This document shows positions 1 through 12,000 of a DNA stretch of 64,000 nucleotides, in pieces. The stretch is taken from NCBI RefSeq assembly GCF_963678635.1, contig NC_087067.1, forward strand, positions 10,647,716-10,711,715, written 5' to 3'. Position numbers and translations under genes: made by a program. Origin of the DNA: Symsagittifera roscoffensis. Taxonomy: Eukaryota; Xenacoelomorpha; Acoela; Convolutidae. Below the pieces are notes generated by a model. It saw only the letters and a program-made list of their open reading frames with translations. It was not told the DNA's origin and ran no database searches. Within the stretch, counting starts at the first letter, position 1; each line of letters opens with the position of its first letter.

Positions 1-400
1 TCATGTTGGTCCGAAAATAGTGATTTTTGTTTCGATCACCCCTGGGACTGAAAGGAACTTGCCCTTGCTCTGTGTGTTCTTGAGTCGAAGAACGTAGTTC
101 AGTATCTTATTAGGCCGATGTCGAGAAAATAGTTCTCTTAGTTTTTCCGTTTTTCAGTCTAATCTAAACGAAGGAATGGATGAATGGCTAACCTCCGTTT
201 TCAATTCTGCTGCAGTTTTATTAACCGCCCATGAACGACGTGCCTTAACACTTTTTAAGGTCGTGTGGGTTTGAGCACAAAAAATCTTGAAACTGTTCAC
301 GCTCGAATTTGATTTTTCGCAGTTTCACTCTTAATTACATTACATTTGCTTCATTGAAGTACGAAAATTACGATAATGCAAAAAACTGCGAATGACCTCG
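1..400. other. Unassigned flank
   Basis: AT-rich sequence before the tandem duplication. I see no exon, splice-flanked ORF or RNA gene in it. The missing 5' exons of the PHF7/G2E3-like gene are not visible here. Confidence 0.4.
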
Positions 401-989
401 TTTCAAAGTTGGAATACTTATCACTTTCAATGCCCGAAGTTAAAACTCTTATTTAGGTTGTCTAAATTTTTTTCTCTTGAAAAAATATCAAAAGTGGTTT
501 TTAATTTTTAGATTTACCAACGGAATAAATACAATAACCCATTGGCCCCGGTTGTTCGAAAAGATTTAGTTTTGTGAATATAATTTTCAATTATGAAAGG
601 TTCTTGACTTTCTGCGATCTTTAATTTGATGTATTTGTTATTTGAAAATTATTTTTTAAAATCAGTCGAAAAAGTCAACCATAGAAGCGAAGAGAAATGT
701 ACAACTTTTTTTTCTTTTTTATAGGTAATTTGACGCTCTGCTTGCGTGTTGAAATCGTAACTAATTAGGCTAGACTTCAAATGAGCATTTTTGAGTCATT
801 GAAATTCGTTCAGCTTCGTCATCGAAAAGGATTTGTCAACAACATTAAAGAAGATAACAACACAATTCGGGGATGGCTTACAGACTGAATTGTCGTTTAT
901 GTGTGTTTATTGAATTGCTACCACAGAGATAGTATTTACCTCCATGAAGTACACTGTAATATCTAACTTTGAGTGGATGCCATTATTGC

Positions 990-1562
990 TTAGTTGTAAA
1001 ATTTTGGAGTTGGATTGTTGTTGTTGATTGGTTGCTTGAAAGGGTTTTTTGAGGTTTCTTGGTTGGGTAGTATTAGTTGTTCGTCTTTGGGGTGTTTTAA
1101 TGGTATTTCTTGTGGTTGAAGTTGGGAAGTTGATTCTGTGTTTCGTTTAGATTGAGATATTGGTGGGTTGTTTTTGCAGTAAGAACAGTTTGGGCAGTAA
1201 AAGGCTCTGGATTACTCCGAGGGTTTACGAAGCGTTGTGCACGATTGATGAATCCACCTGCCTAGGTGGCACCAAATACTTCTATGTGCTCGCGTTATCC
1301 TTAAATCACAGGTTGGACAGGTGTAGATTGCAGGCCCAGCGTTACTTTCTATGCCAGCTCTGATAAGGAGGATCTCATTTATTGTGCCAGCTGGGTCGTG
1401 AGGGAACGAGGTGACTGATTTCTCCGTTCCCAGTACATAAACGCGAGTTGACGCAGCGTCTGATGAAATTTGCAGCGGAGGTTGTACGATTTTTTGACCA
1501 TCTAACATGTACTTGGTGTGGGCACACTTCATTTTGAAATTGGAATACGTATCACGTTTCAA
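990..1562 (-). pseudogene. Non-LTR retrotransposon ORF with 2A-like motif and zinc finger, copy A (broken)
   Basis: Read on the minus strand, the first 116 codons from 1562 contain a stretch LLIRAGIESNAGP, a degenerate 2A-like motif (consensus D-V/I-E-x-N-P-G-P), followed by a PHD-like zinc finger (CPTC, WCH, WIHQSC). A TAA at 1212-1214 interrupts the frame, where copy B has CAA. Beyond it the frame stays open to a stop at 990, through a Cys-pair motif (YCPNC) and a Gln/Pro-rich tail. The 2A plus PHD-like arrangement is known from N-terminal parts of some CR1-like non-LTR retrotransposon ORFs. The central Pro of NPGP is replaced by Ala, so even the 2A is probably dead. It is a relic, not a host gene. 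Confidence 0.7.
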
Positions 1563-2138
1563 TGCCCGAAGTTAAAACACTTATTTAGGTCGTGTGGATT
1601 TTTTTTCTCTTGAAAAGTATCAAAAGTAGTTTTTAATTTTAAGATTTACCAACGTGATAAATACAATAACCCATTGGCCCCGGTTGTTCGAAAAGATTTA
1701 GTTTTGTGAATATAATTTTCAATTATGAAAGGTTCTTGACTTTCTGCGATCTTTAATTTGTTGTATTTGTTCTTTGAAATTTGAAAATTGTTTCAAAAAA
1801 TCAGTCGAAAAAGTCAACCCCGGAAGCGAAAAGAAATATGCTACTTACACTGCAACTGTTTTCTTTTTTATAGGTTATTTGACGCTTTGCTTACGTGTTG
1901 AAATCGTAACTAATTAGGCTAGACTTCAAATGAGCATTTTTCAGTCATTGAAATTCGTTCAGATTCGTCATCGAAAAGGAGTTGTCAACAACATTAAAGA
2001 AGATAACAACAGAACTCTGGGGTGGTTTACAATTTGACTTGTCGTTTATGTTTGCTTTTTGAATTGCTACCACAGAGATAGTATTTACCTCCATGAAGTA
2101 CACTGTATTATCTAATTTCGAGCGGATGCCATTATTGT

Positions 2139-2645
2139 TTAGTTGTAAAATTTTGAAGTTGGATTCTTGTTGCTGATTGGTTGCTTGAAAGGGTTTTTTG
2201 AGGTTTCTTGGTTGGGTAGTATTATTTGTTCGTCTTTGGGGTGTTTCAATGGTATTTCTTGTGGTTGAGGTTGGGAAGTTGGTTCTGTGTTTCGTTTAGA
2301 TTGAGATATTGGTGGGTTGTTTTTGCAGTAAGAACAGTTTGGGCAGTAAAAGGCTCTGGATTGCTCCGAGGGTTTACGAAGCGATGTGCACGATTGATGA
2401 ATCCACCTGCCTGGGTGGCACCAAATACTTCTATGTGCTCGCGTTGTCCTTAATTCACAGGTTGGGCAGATGTAGAATGCAGGCCCAGGGTTACTTTCTA
2501 TGCCAGATCTGATAAGGAGGATCTCATTTATTGTGCCAGCTGGGTCGTGAGGGAACGAGGTGACTGGTTTCTGCGTTCCCAGTACATAAACGCGAGTTGA
2601 CGCAGCGTCTGATGAAATTTGCAGTAGAGGTTTTACGATTTTTGG
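2139..2645 (-). pseudogene. Non-LTR retrotransposon ORF with 2A-like motif and zinc finger, copy B
   Basis: An uninterrupted 168-codon minus-strand frame between a TAG at 2646-2648 and a stop at 2139. It has no ATG, so it is a fragment or an internal part. It contains LLIRSGIESNPGPAF, with a full NPGP, then a zinc finger CPTC...WCH...WIHQSC...YCPNC and a Gln/Pro/Lys-rich tail. Compared with functional 2A sequences (…SGDxExNPGP) the Asp before the Ile is missing, so self-separation of the peptide would probably be lost or weak. No reverse transcriptase follows, so the element is truncated. Same family as copy A. Confidence 0.7.
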
Positions 2646-2801
2646 CTATGTAACACGACTTACTTAGCGTGGGTACCGCCACTGAAAGGCAATCCTACTT
2701 CGGTATCCCAAAAGGCATATAATTAGCAGCGACGATGATGATGATAATGAGTCGATGGCACAGCTCGAATGTTCTCTTCTTATTCTGGCTCTGCTTTTCA
2801 G

Positions 2802-3093
2802 AGAACGACAACTGCTGCCCTGTATGTGTAGAGGAATATACTCCTGAAGACTCTCTGTTCCAATCTGAATGTTGTCCTACTGTCAGTCACATGGACTGTA
2901 TGCGTCAGTATTCCTACAACGCCGGAACCTACGTTCTAAAATGCCCCTTCTGCCAAGATGACAAGAAGTTCGTAAAGTGCATGCTGGAGTTCTCGTGTAT
3001 CTACATTCCTACTAGGGAACCACTCTTCGAAGACCATGACCGTATGACGATGGAGCTAGACTGCTGTTATGATGACTGTCCAGAACCAGAAAG
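2802..3093 (+). CDS. PHF7/G2E3-like exon: RING-like domain
   Basis: Acceptor TTTTCAG just before 2802 and donor GTCAGT at 3094. The exon starts and ends in phase 2. Zinc ligands: CPVC near the start, then a CC pair, SHMDC, and CPFC after a YVLKCPFC stretch, giving a RING-like C-x2-C ... H-x2-C ... C-x2-C pattern. The end (residues after CCYDDCPEPE) leads into the first Cys of the PHD finger of the next exon. Confidence 0.85.
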
Positions 3094-6000
3094 GTCAGTT
3101 TTCTTTGAATCGCCCAAGCTGTAGCGATAACTTAGTCAAATCAAATCAGTCCAAAACGCCTATGCGGTTTTTATATATCGGGTTTTCATAGAGCGATCAA
3201 AATGAAAATCCCTCAAAATTTATCTTTTCTACATTTAATTGCGTGTGACACGTATATTGCCATGCTTAAGTGTTTTTTTGCAACAGTAAGGGACACAACG
3301 CATCTATGTGTGGTTGACCTCTATTGTATATTGCAATGCTTAATTTTTTTTCGATTTTCCAGTTTATGAATGCTCGGCCTATTGAAAGGCCAGAATAGAA
3401 GGCCATAGCTATGATGTCACCCTAAGAGGGGAGGAGGGTGTGGGTGCACAGTGATGGGTTGTGTAAGGGTGGGTTTGATCCATCAATACATAATGTAATG
3501 AGCGTTTTTGGTTCCAGGGTTGTTTTCACTAAATTTGAAGAAGAAGAAGAATTTATTTCTCCAAATAATAATATAGCAGACCACCGTTTAATAGCTATTT
3601 CTTTTACAATTTAAACAAATAAATAATTTAAACAAATAAATAAACAATGGCTTTCACATTATAAGGAGAGGACAGGCAAAGGGAATAATAAATTCCCACT
3701 GAGCGCCTACCCTATTCAAGCATCATTTCAAACTGCAAATAGTACAAATATTTTTATATATCTAATTGTCTGCAAGAAAAATAGAACAATTATTGCATTA
3801 ATCTGATAGAAGTCGTATAAGCTGGTTCAAAGTTCCTTTACCCACTGAGAGTGAACCCGAGGTCGCCAGAACTCTAAACCATTCAAACGAGTATATATAT
3901 ATATTTTCAAACCATATGTTAGAGAAATTTTTTTTCCAGCAGAGAAAACAACATTGAAAATTAAAATAATCATTATAAACTTTATCAAAATCAGAAACAT
4001 AGTCTCTTGAATGGACATAGAACAACCGCATTGCACAAATAATTTAAATTTAACAGCAAGGATGGTACAGGTATTATTCAGAAGATAAGGGATGAAAAAA
4101 TATATAACTGATTTGTTTACAAATTTCAAAGTTTTTCACCGAAAACTTATACCAGGCAATTTTTTTTCCTCCTTAAAATTCGCTAGTAAATTGGGCATAG
4201 TAGAACCTTTGGGAGCAACCCTGTGATAGGGTGCTGTCATGGTTCTCCCTGGTGTTGCGAAGTTGGCCTCCAAATCTGAATGCCCAATTATTTTTTTGAA
4301 GTTGTTGCGATATGAACATTTTTTGATTTTTTTAAGAGTTATCAACGTAGTGAGTACTCTTATATAGGTCTTGCTGATTTTTTGTTCAGGAAACAGTCTT
4401 AAAGTTTGTTGACGCTCAATTTTAAGTTTTCGCGTTTTGACTTGTGATTTAATTTTAAGTTCAGTGCTGTTCCATTGTTAGAAGGAAGGCAAACTCCACT
4501 ATCGAACAGCAAAAACTGTAAAGGTCACGAAAAACGTGATCGACTTCTAATTTCGAAAATTATCAGATTTCCCAGCGAAATTAAAGTTTTATCTATTGAT
4601 CCAGTTTTCCCGAATTGGGTTAATTTTAACAAAAAGGTGTCTATCATAAACTGTTCCATAAATTCAAAGAGTTTTAAGGTCATTTAATAGCTTTGGAAAT
4701 TGAAAAGTTCAAGATTTTTGAAAAAACAAGTCGGTTTTTTTTCAGTTTCCTTGCGTTCATTACTTTTTTCCAACTGTCAGTTGGCTTTGTTGGAAAGTTT
4801 TCAGAAAGTTACGATTTTAAAAAAATTCAAAATCGCAACCCTTAGTTTTGGTTACTCTCTCATGTATGCTCAAAGCTTTTAAGTTTCCGAGTTCCTACTT
4901 TTTTAGATGTTTTTTGAATTTTTTAAAAAAAAAACTTAGATTTAAGAACACTCGAAAAAATTTGAAATCCAAAACCCTTTAGTTGAGTCAAGTCATGTCA
5001 GAGTCCTCCCAGGGTTTGCAGGTCTTATCTCCAAATGTGACTGCTCAACGTCTTTTATTTTCCAAGGAATCGCGTTTTTATGAGTTGTCAAAACTTTCAA
5101 ATAACAAAACTTTCAAATAACTTGATTTTTTTAAATATCAAAAATAAATTCTCTAAAATTGAAATTGTCGACCTTTTCGCGGTATGATGATGGTACTCTC
5201 AGCAATGGCAGATGTGGTGTACATTTGTATGATGGAGCAAGTCTTTTAACTTTCCCTAATTCGACGTTTTTTAAATTTTTAAAAAAAATTTTGAATAGTT
5301 TAATTTAAATATTTTGTTTTAAATTTTGAAGTGTTCGGACACCATTTTGGTGTTATGTAAAAGTAACTCCCAGGGATTGCAGATGTGGCCTCCGATTTTG
5401 ACCGCTCAGATTGTTTCAGTGTTCTCAGATGCAATCAGCCATGAATCCATACGTTCAACCATCCATCCAACAAGTCATCCATCTCAGCTATCCTCACATC
5501 TAGCTATCCATCCATCAAATCATAAACCTATCCATCAAGCTTCTTATTCGTCAAGCCATTCATTCTTCAAGCCATCTATCTAGCGATCATTCGATTCAAC
5601 CACCCATCCATCCATCCAGCAAAGCAGCCATTCATCAATTCAGACGTCATTAAAGCAATCTAATGCTTCAACCAATCATCAATTCAACCTGCCTTCTAGC
5701 CATTCATTCGTTCTTTTATCCTGCCATCCATGCATCAATCGACCCATGCATCTATCTAACCCTCTCAATACTCGTATGCATCCACCCAACTAGCCATTCA
5801 TCCATCCCTCAAGCCACCATACATCTAGCCATCGGTTCATTAATCAAACCAGCCATTCACTCATCTTGCCATCCGTCAAGCCAACCAGCAATCCCTCCAT
5901 CTCGCTATGCCTCGATCTGGCCACGCATCCATCTATCTAGTCAATCAGCATTTCATCTACCAATTTAGCGCTCCAACAACCCTGCCATCTGTTCATCCAT

Positions 6001-9000
6001 CCAAAGATCCAACTATCTAAGCCAGCCATTAATCATCTTGCAGTCCATCCACACATTCGCCAGTCCTCCATTCATCATTGATCTAGCCGTCTATGCGTCT
6101 AGATTTCCATCCGTCCCACATCCATCCGTCTAGCTATTCATACTAGACCCATCAGCTATCCATGCAGCTGTCCATCGTCGATCTTACCGTCATTCTAAGT
6201 AGCCATCCCTCCATCCATCCAATAAGCGTTTCATCCAATCAGCCATCCACCCATAAAGTCATTCATTCTTCAAGCGAGCCACCCTTCTAGCTATACATCC
6301 ATCTAGCCATTTAATCCATCTATTCAGACATCGATCCATCGAACGAGCCAGGCATGCACCTGGCCCTCCATCCATTCAGCCGTCTCTCATCACGCCATCC
6401 GTCTATCGAGTCACCATACATCTACCCATCAATTGATCCAGCCATCCATTCATTTTGCCATTCGTCCAAACCAGCAATTCATTCATCCCTGCATTCAACC
6501 AGCTTCTATCTATCACTATATCCCTCCATCACTCCTGCCATTTATTCATCCATCAACGATCCACCATCTCAGCCATCCATCAATCATCCATTCGTCAATC
6601 CACACATCCAACCAGTCCTCCATCAAGCCGTTTATCATCGATCTAGCTTTGCATCCATATAAATATCCATGCATCCATGTATATCATCAGTCGTCCATGC
6701 ATGCAGCCGTCCATCGCCGATCTAGCCATCATTCCAACTAGCCATCTCTCCATCCATCCAACAAGCCGTCCATCCATCAAACCAGTCATTCTTCAAGCGA
6801 TCCATTTATCTAGCTATGAATCCATCAAATCATAAATCCATCCAATCATCCATCCGTTCAACAAGCCATTTATGGGCCTGGCTATCCATCCAGTCAGCCA
6901 TCTATGAAAACCGCCATCCATCGATACTGCCATCCATTCAGCCAGTCTCTTTTCAACTAACTATCATCCCAGCCATCAATCTATCTAGCCATCAATCCAT
7001 TTTGCCATCCAGACAGTCATATAGTCAGCCATCAATTCATATAGCCTTTCAACCAGCCATTCATCATCCATCCATCCTGATCCGTCCTCTCATCAATTCA
7101 GCCATCCGTATATGCAACCAGTCACTCTTCGATGCAGCCCCCTTTCAAGCCGTCCATCCTTCCGACCATCTAGCCATCCATGCGTCCATCCAGTTATCCA
7201 CCGTGCCTTCAGTTCATCCATCCAGCCAATCATTCAAACATCCATTGATCCATCCAGCCATCCTTACAATCAGCTAAACATCCATCCAGCCTATTTTTCT
7301 GCTAAAGATATACGTTGATTTTTTCATGCAGATTTAAATGCAGGGTCCTGCCAGATTTTGTAATTTTTCCAACATCATATTATAAAACTTTTTAGCCAGC
7401 TTGCAAGCGTGGTGTATGAAATCGTATCTTTTTTCCAACCAAATAACTTGCAAATAAAATTTTTCATTAAAAGTGTTCGCTTAATTGGTGGCATTTTTGT
7501 TATAATTACGATCTGTAGCATTGGAAATTTCATAGCATCTGTTCTTTGCTTTATTTGTGGCTAGTGTTTTTTATTGATTTAGCCTTGGTGGCTGAGTGGT
7601 TAGTTTGCGGGACTCATAATCTCTATGTCGCAGATCGAATACGAGACATAGCCGAATTTTTTTGTACTAATTCAAGCATTGTTTCTACTTTTTTCTTCTG
7701 CACTTTATACAGCTGCTTTTTTCGTATTTTCGCTAGTGTTGGGGAAGCGTTGCTTCACCTCTTTGTAATTTTTAGGGCTATTTGTCAATTGTCATTGTTA
7801 CTTTTGGAATCTGAATCTTTCCTACATTTTCAGCGAAAAATATTTTCTATGAAATTCACAGAAACATGTTGATAACCTCCTATAACCTTCAAATTATTCC
7901 AAGTTGTGAGGTTTTTGTGGAGAAGAGTTTTTATTTGCAGTTTTCAAAAATTAAAGGAAAAATGTTTTAGTTTTTGGCAGTTTTAAAACATTTGAGTTAA
8001 CACAGTTGAGTTAATTTTGATTCATCAAATAAACCGAATTTTTTTTTGTTACAAACAACAGTGCAATAAAAAAATTCCATTTCAGAAATTTTCCTACTCA
8101 ATATATCTGGCATTTTTGTTATGTACAATTTATTCAAAATTTGGCTTCATGCTTTCCAAATTATTACATGTAAATTAGTGTGGACGCCTTTAGTTAAGTG
8201 TTTTCCAACTTATTACATGCAAACTTCGTGTCTCTTTATATCTGGAGCTAATTTGCTGCATAGCATTGGCAATTTCTTAGCATATATAGCTGCTTTATTT
8301 GAGGTTAGTATTAGTAAGTTGTCAAGGGCCACAGAACGACTCAATCACAGATGTGAGGACAGGACTTAAAATCTGCTGGTCGTAGGGTAGAATCCCTCAC
8401 AGCAGATTAATCAATTTTCAAGTCTTATTTTTACCCTTTTGTTTCATTTTATAGAGCTGCTTTTTTGTCGTTTTCTCGCTAGTGTTTGCCAAGTGTGTGA
8501 CAATTTTTATTCTGTGTAACAATTTTTATTCAAAGTTTACTGTGTAAAAGTTTAAACAAACACAAATTTTAGCAAGGACAATACTTCTATGAGAATTTAG
8601 GTGTTTCGATTAAATTTTACGGGCTAAACTTGGCTAAGCTCTTTCTCAAATTGGTTCAGAGAAAAAAAAACAACCGATACTTGTTTTTGATGTAGAAAAA
8701 AATTCATTGGTGAAAATTTGCTCCAATTGTTTGCGGTCCTTGTGTAATGAAATACCTTTCCGAAAAATACTTCGAAAAGTAGTTTTGGATATTGGCTATT
8801 GCAGTTATCGATGGAAATTTCTTCGTTGTCCCATGCATAAGTATTTTGCTGTTGGTAAATCGAGCCTTCCTTTACAATCCGGAAATGCAGGTTTTTGAGC
8901 TTTTAGAAATGGCGAATATAAGTGATAAAGTGATGATTTGTAATCAAGCGAAATTGATCAAGTAGAATTTTATGATCAAATTGCAATTTAGCCGAAGATT

Positions 9001-12000
9001 GAAGTTTGGACAAACCAAGCTGAAATATATCCCTAGCGTAACGATTCAGTTTTCTGATATCATACTTCGAATCACCGCTGATTATTGTAAGTGACTGAGT
9101 CTAATTGACCTAATTCTTTTTTGTTGCATCCTTTTTTCCTCGCTATTGTAAGAGGAAATTGTTCAATAAAAAAGAAATATTTGATCTTTTAAACCATCAT
9201 GAAAAGGCTTTTTTTTTGTAAAATTTTGTGTCGCAGTTTTTTTTTGATAAAATTTCATGCAATAAAAAGAATTCAGAGATTCTGGTTTTTAGTGGTCTGT
9301 TTTTTTTACTGTTTTTGATACTGGCCAAACTTTTTGTTCTTCGTTATGTCAACAGAGTAATAAAAACGTTATATTCTGGATAACTGCTATGTTACTTTAT
9401 GTTTGGCGTGCTACAATACACAAAAACGTCATCTAATGAATTTTGGTGAAGTGATTTCCTCTACATGCGAAATCAAACAGTACTTTGTAACAAAAGTAAG
9501 CCTTGAAACGCTCAAACGCCCCCATGAGATCGCCGAAAAGTGGATTTGTTCACTAAGGCAAACTTTTTTATGGAGTTTTGGTTGCAAGCATATCCTCTGA
9601 ATGCAAAGTCAAGGTAGGCTTCTCTGACCAGGGGTTAGGCTTGAAGTTCTCAAACATCCGCATTAGGAAACCGAAACCTTAGATTAAAAAATCATATAAT
9701 CCGTGGAAGTTCTACTGACGTCCATTAAGAGTACTGATCAATTTTAACATCCTGTTCAGGATAGGGAAATTGATTTTTCTATAGAATGGGTGACAATTAA
9801 GTTCTCCCACAGTTTCATTGCAACCTTATCGATTAAAACTCTAACTGGTTACAATTACATTAAGTTTTGCTTGTTTGATAGTTCGAATGTTGATGATAGT
9901 TCGGTATTTGTTTTATGGCTATATTTTTAAGTTGTTTTTCCTTTTTTCTTTATTTTTTTTTTCATAATCAATGAATTTATTTTCATTCTGATTGATTTTT
10001 ATAGTGTTATTTTTTTCTACCAATTTTTGTAAGTTTTTCTTTCAGCCCAATCGCGTATGTTCAAACCAAGTATCAAAAGCAAGCTGTCCAAATATTTTCT
10101 GAACGTGGTTGTGTTTCTATTGGTTATATCATTTCACCTGGTTCGAAAAATCCCCAAGAGATGACAGTGTCTAGCGACAAAGAGTCAGTTAGATTGGTTC
10201 CCATCATTTGTTATGTCAATTTGGAAGATCATAAAAGTTCATGACTTCTAGAGGCTGATTGAGACAAATAAAGTGGCAGCTTTTCGCCTGTAAACACTCC
10301 GTTGCCCAGACCAGAAGTGATCAATCGCTATTCTAACATCGCTGGTTTAAAGAGTTAGTGTGACAGATTGTACGCGACCCATAAGTTCTAGAGTTTTGGA
10401 GTTGACTCTGTGCACTTAGGACGGAGCCTAACCCTAGAACTCGAAATCTAGGATTATAAATTGGGGCTTTGAAGAGGGAAATTTAATGAAGTTCTGCTGC
10501 TTACAATGCAGTTAATTTTCAATCAGTTAATTTTTCACATACAGCGGTGATATAAATCATCAGGACGAAACTAACTTAAAACTAGGTTTGTGGTGTAAAT
10601 AGGTAGAAATTATAAATCTTTTCAATCGATAATGAAACATTGACGATTAATTTCAACTTGATTTCTTGCTTTCCTTTATGGCCATGTTTCATGTAGTGTC
10701 GTTCGCAGAGCTTAAGATGTCATCAGTTTTTGATAGCTCCTTGCGCCGAACATCTGCTAGCTAATCAATAAATTTCATCCTCTAGCTGTTGAGCGAAAAA
10801 TTGTTACTGGTCAAGTTCACCGCGACCATGCTGGTTTTGAGCATGTGTGATCAAGTAATTTTTTTGCGAAAAAAAAATACTGAAATTCGAATCTCTACCA
10901 ATTAAGTTTTGCTTATTATTAGTTATTAAGAGTCGATGATTGTTGTGAAAGAGAAATCCTTTTATAAGAGAAATTCATATATTAAAAAAAGAAATCAATT
11001 TATAAGAGTAGGTTTTGAAGCCACGTTTTATAAAACCGCGTGTTTTAAGAAATCAAAAGAAAATAGAAACAAAAAAATCGCCTTGTTTTTTGTTGGTTTT
11101 TGGGCCTATATTAAATATTAGTTAATTCAACGGTTCACGTATACGTTAATGCTGTGCCATGTGAAGAATATCCCCCTTTTTGCAATAAGAATGTCTTGGG
11201 AGGGGGACAGTTAACAAGGTGTTTCTCAAATTTCAGGTGTGAGAACAACGATATCTGGTCCCTGATCAAGTGCACGTTATGTGGCAGCAGAGCAATGCAT
11301 GTGTGCTGTGTGAAGAAACAGCCAGACCAGATGTTCATTTGTCCAGACTGTGGCTACGATGAGTCATGGCATGAAGAGATGCGAGTGAGGCTGAGAGTGG
11401 GCCAGACATCTGGAAGAGCGTACAAGTTTCAGTTGAGTTACTTGACCACCAAGTTCCTAGGAATTGCTCTGAAGGATCCGACGAACGAAAAGATCACCAA
11501 GTCAGGTTGGTCCTACTGTCTTGTACTTATGCACCCTTAAAAGTTGCCATTCGAACGTGAAATTTAAAGGATCATCTATTGGTTTGTTAACAAAACGATG
11601 ATGTATTTTCTGACAAAGGAATCAGCTGTGTGGAATCTCGGTATTCTCTAACTTGTTCATACATTACAATGTGTTACAATTTTCAGATGTTACACAACTT
11701 ATTTGAAAATTATTGAATTCTGGACAAGTCGCAGGTTTTGAAAACGATTTTGAGAAACGAAAATAGCCTTGATCACATACATGGTCAACAAATCTGTAAT
11801 ACGAGCTTATATTTGTAAGTTCATTGCATGACTTTTATGTTTAGGGCGCTGTTCCCGACGCTACCAAGAAAAATGTGATATGCAAATAAGAACAGCGGCT
11901 GTGAAGCTGGAATCTTCCAAGAAAGAAAAAGCATGGAGCGAAAGTGAAGATGAAGATGAAGATGACGAGGAGAGAGAACTGAAGGAGAATAAAGACTCAA

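Larger units (their letters stand above)
401..2675. repeat. Tandem duplication of a 1.13-1.15 kb unit
   Basis: Two head-to-tail copies, about 401-1530 and 1531-2675. Landmarks recur with an offset of 1132 bases early in the unit (541 and 1673) and 1149 bases late in the unit (1031 and 2180), so small indels have accumulated. The copies are similar but not identical. Each carries a minus-strand retrotransposon ORF fragment. It lies directly upstream of the first visible exon of the PHF7/G2E3-like gene. Confidence 0.9.
7435..9900 (+). repeat. Dispersed repeat with tRNA-like cores, long copy
   Basis: The block 7435-7660 is similar to 13465-13680, and the block 9620-9850 is similar to 13735-13940, in the same order. 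The second locus is a shorter copy of the same repeat, with the middle missing. A second internal block, 8260-8490, repeats the same frame of phrases (TAGCATTGG...TTTATTTG, then AGCTGCTTTTTT and CGCTAGTGTTT). Small ORFs inside are not supported as genes. Confidence 0.6.

Noticed and set aside
1160-2512. Plus-strand ORFs at 1160-1363, 2226-2453 and 2309-2512
   Set aside because: They are antisense to the non-LTR retrotransposon zinc-finger ORF, which explains their conservation between the two copies.
5326-7318. Several open frames of 60-150 codons rich in Ser, His, Pro and Ile
   Set aside because: They are by-products of the CCAT satellite, occur in all plus frames at once and have no domain or splice context.
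7582-7654. A functional tRNA-Met gene
   Set aside because: The acceptor stem does not pair and the B box is damaged; the surrounding repeat recurs elsewhere.
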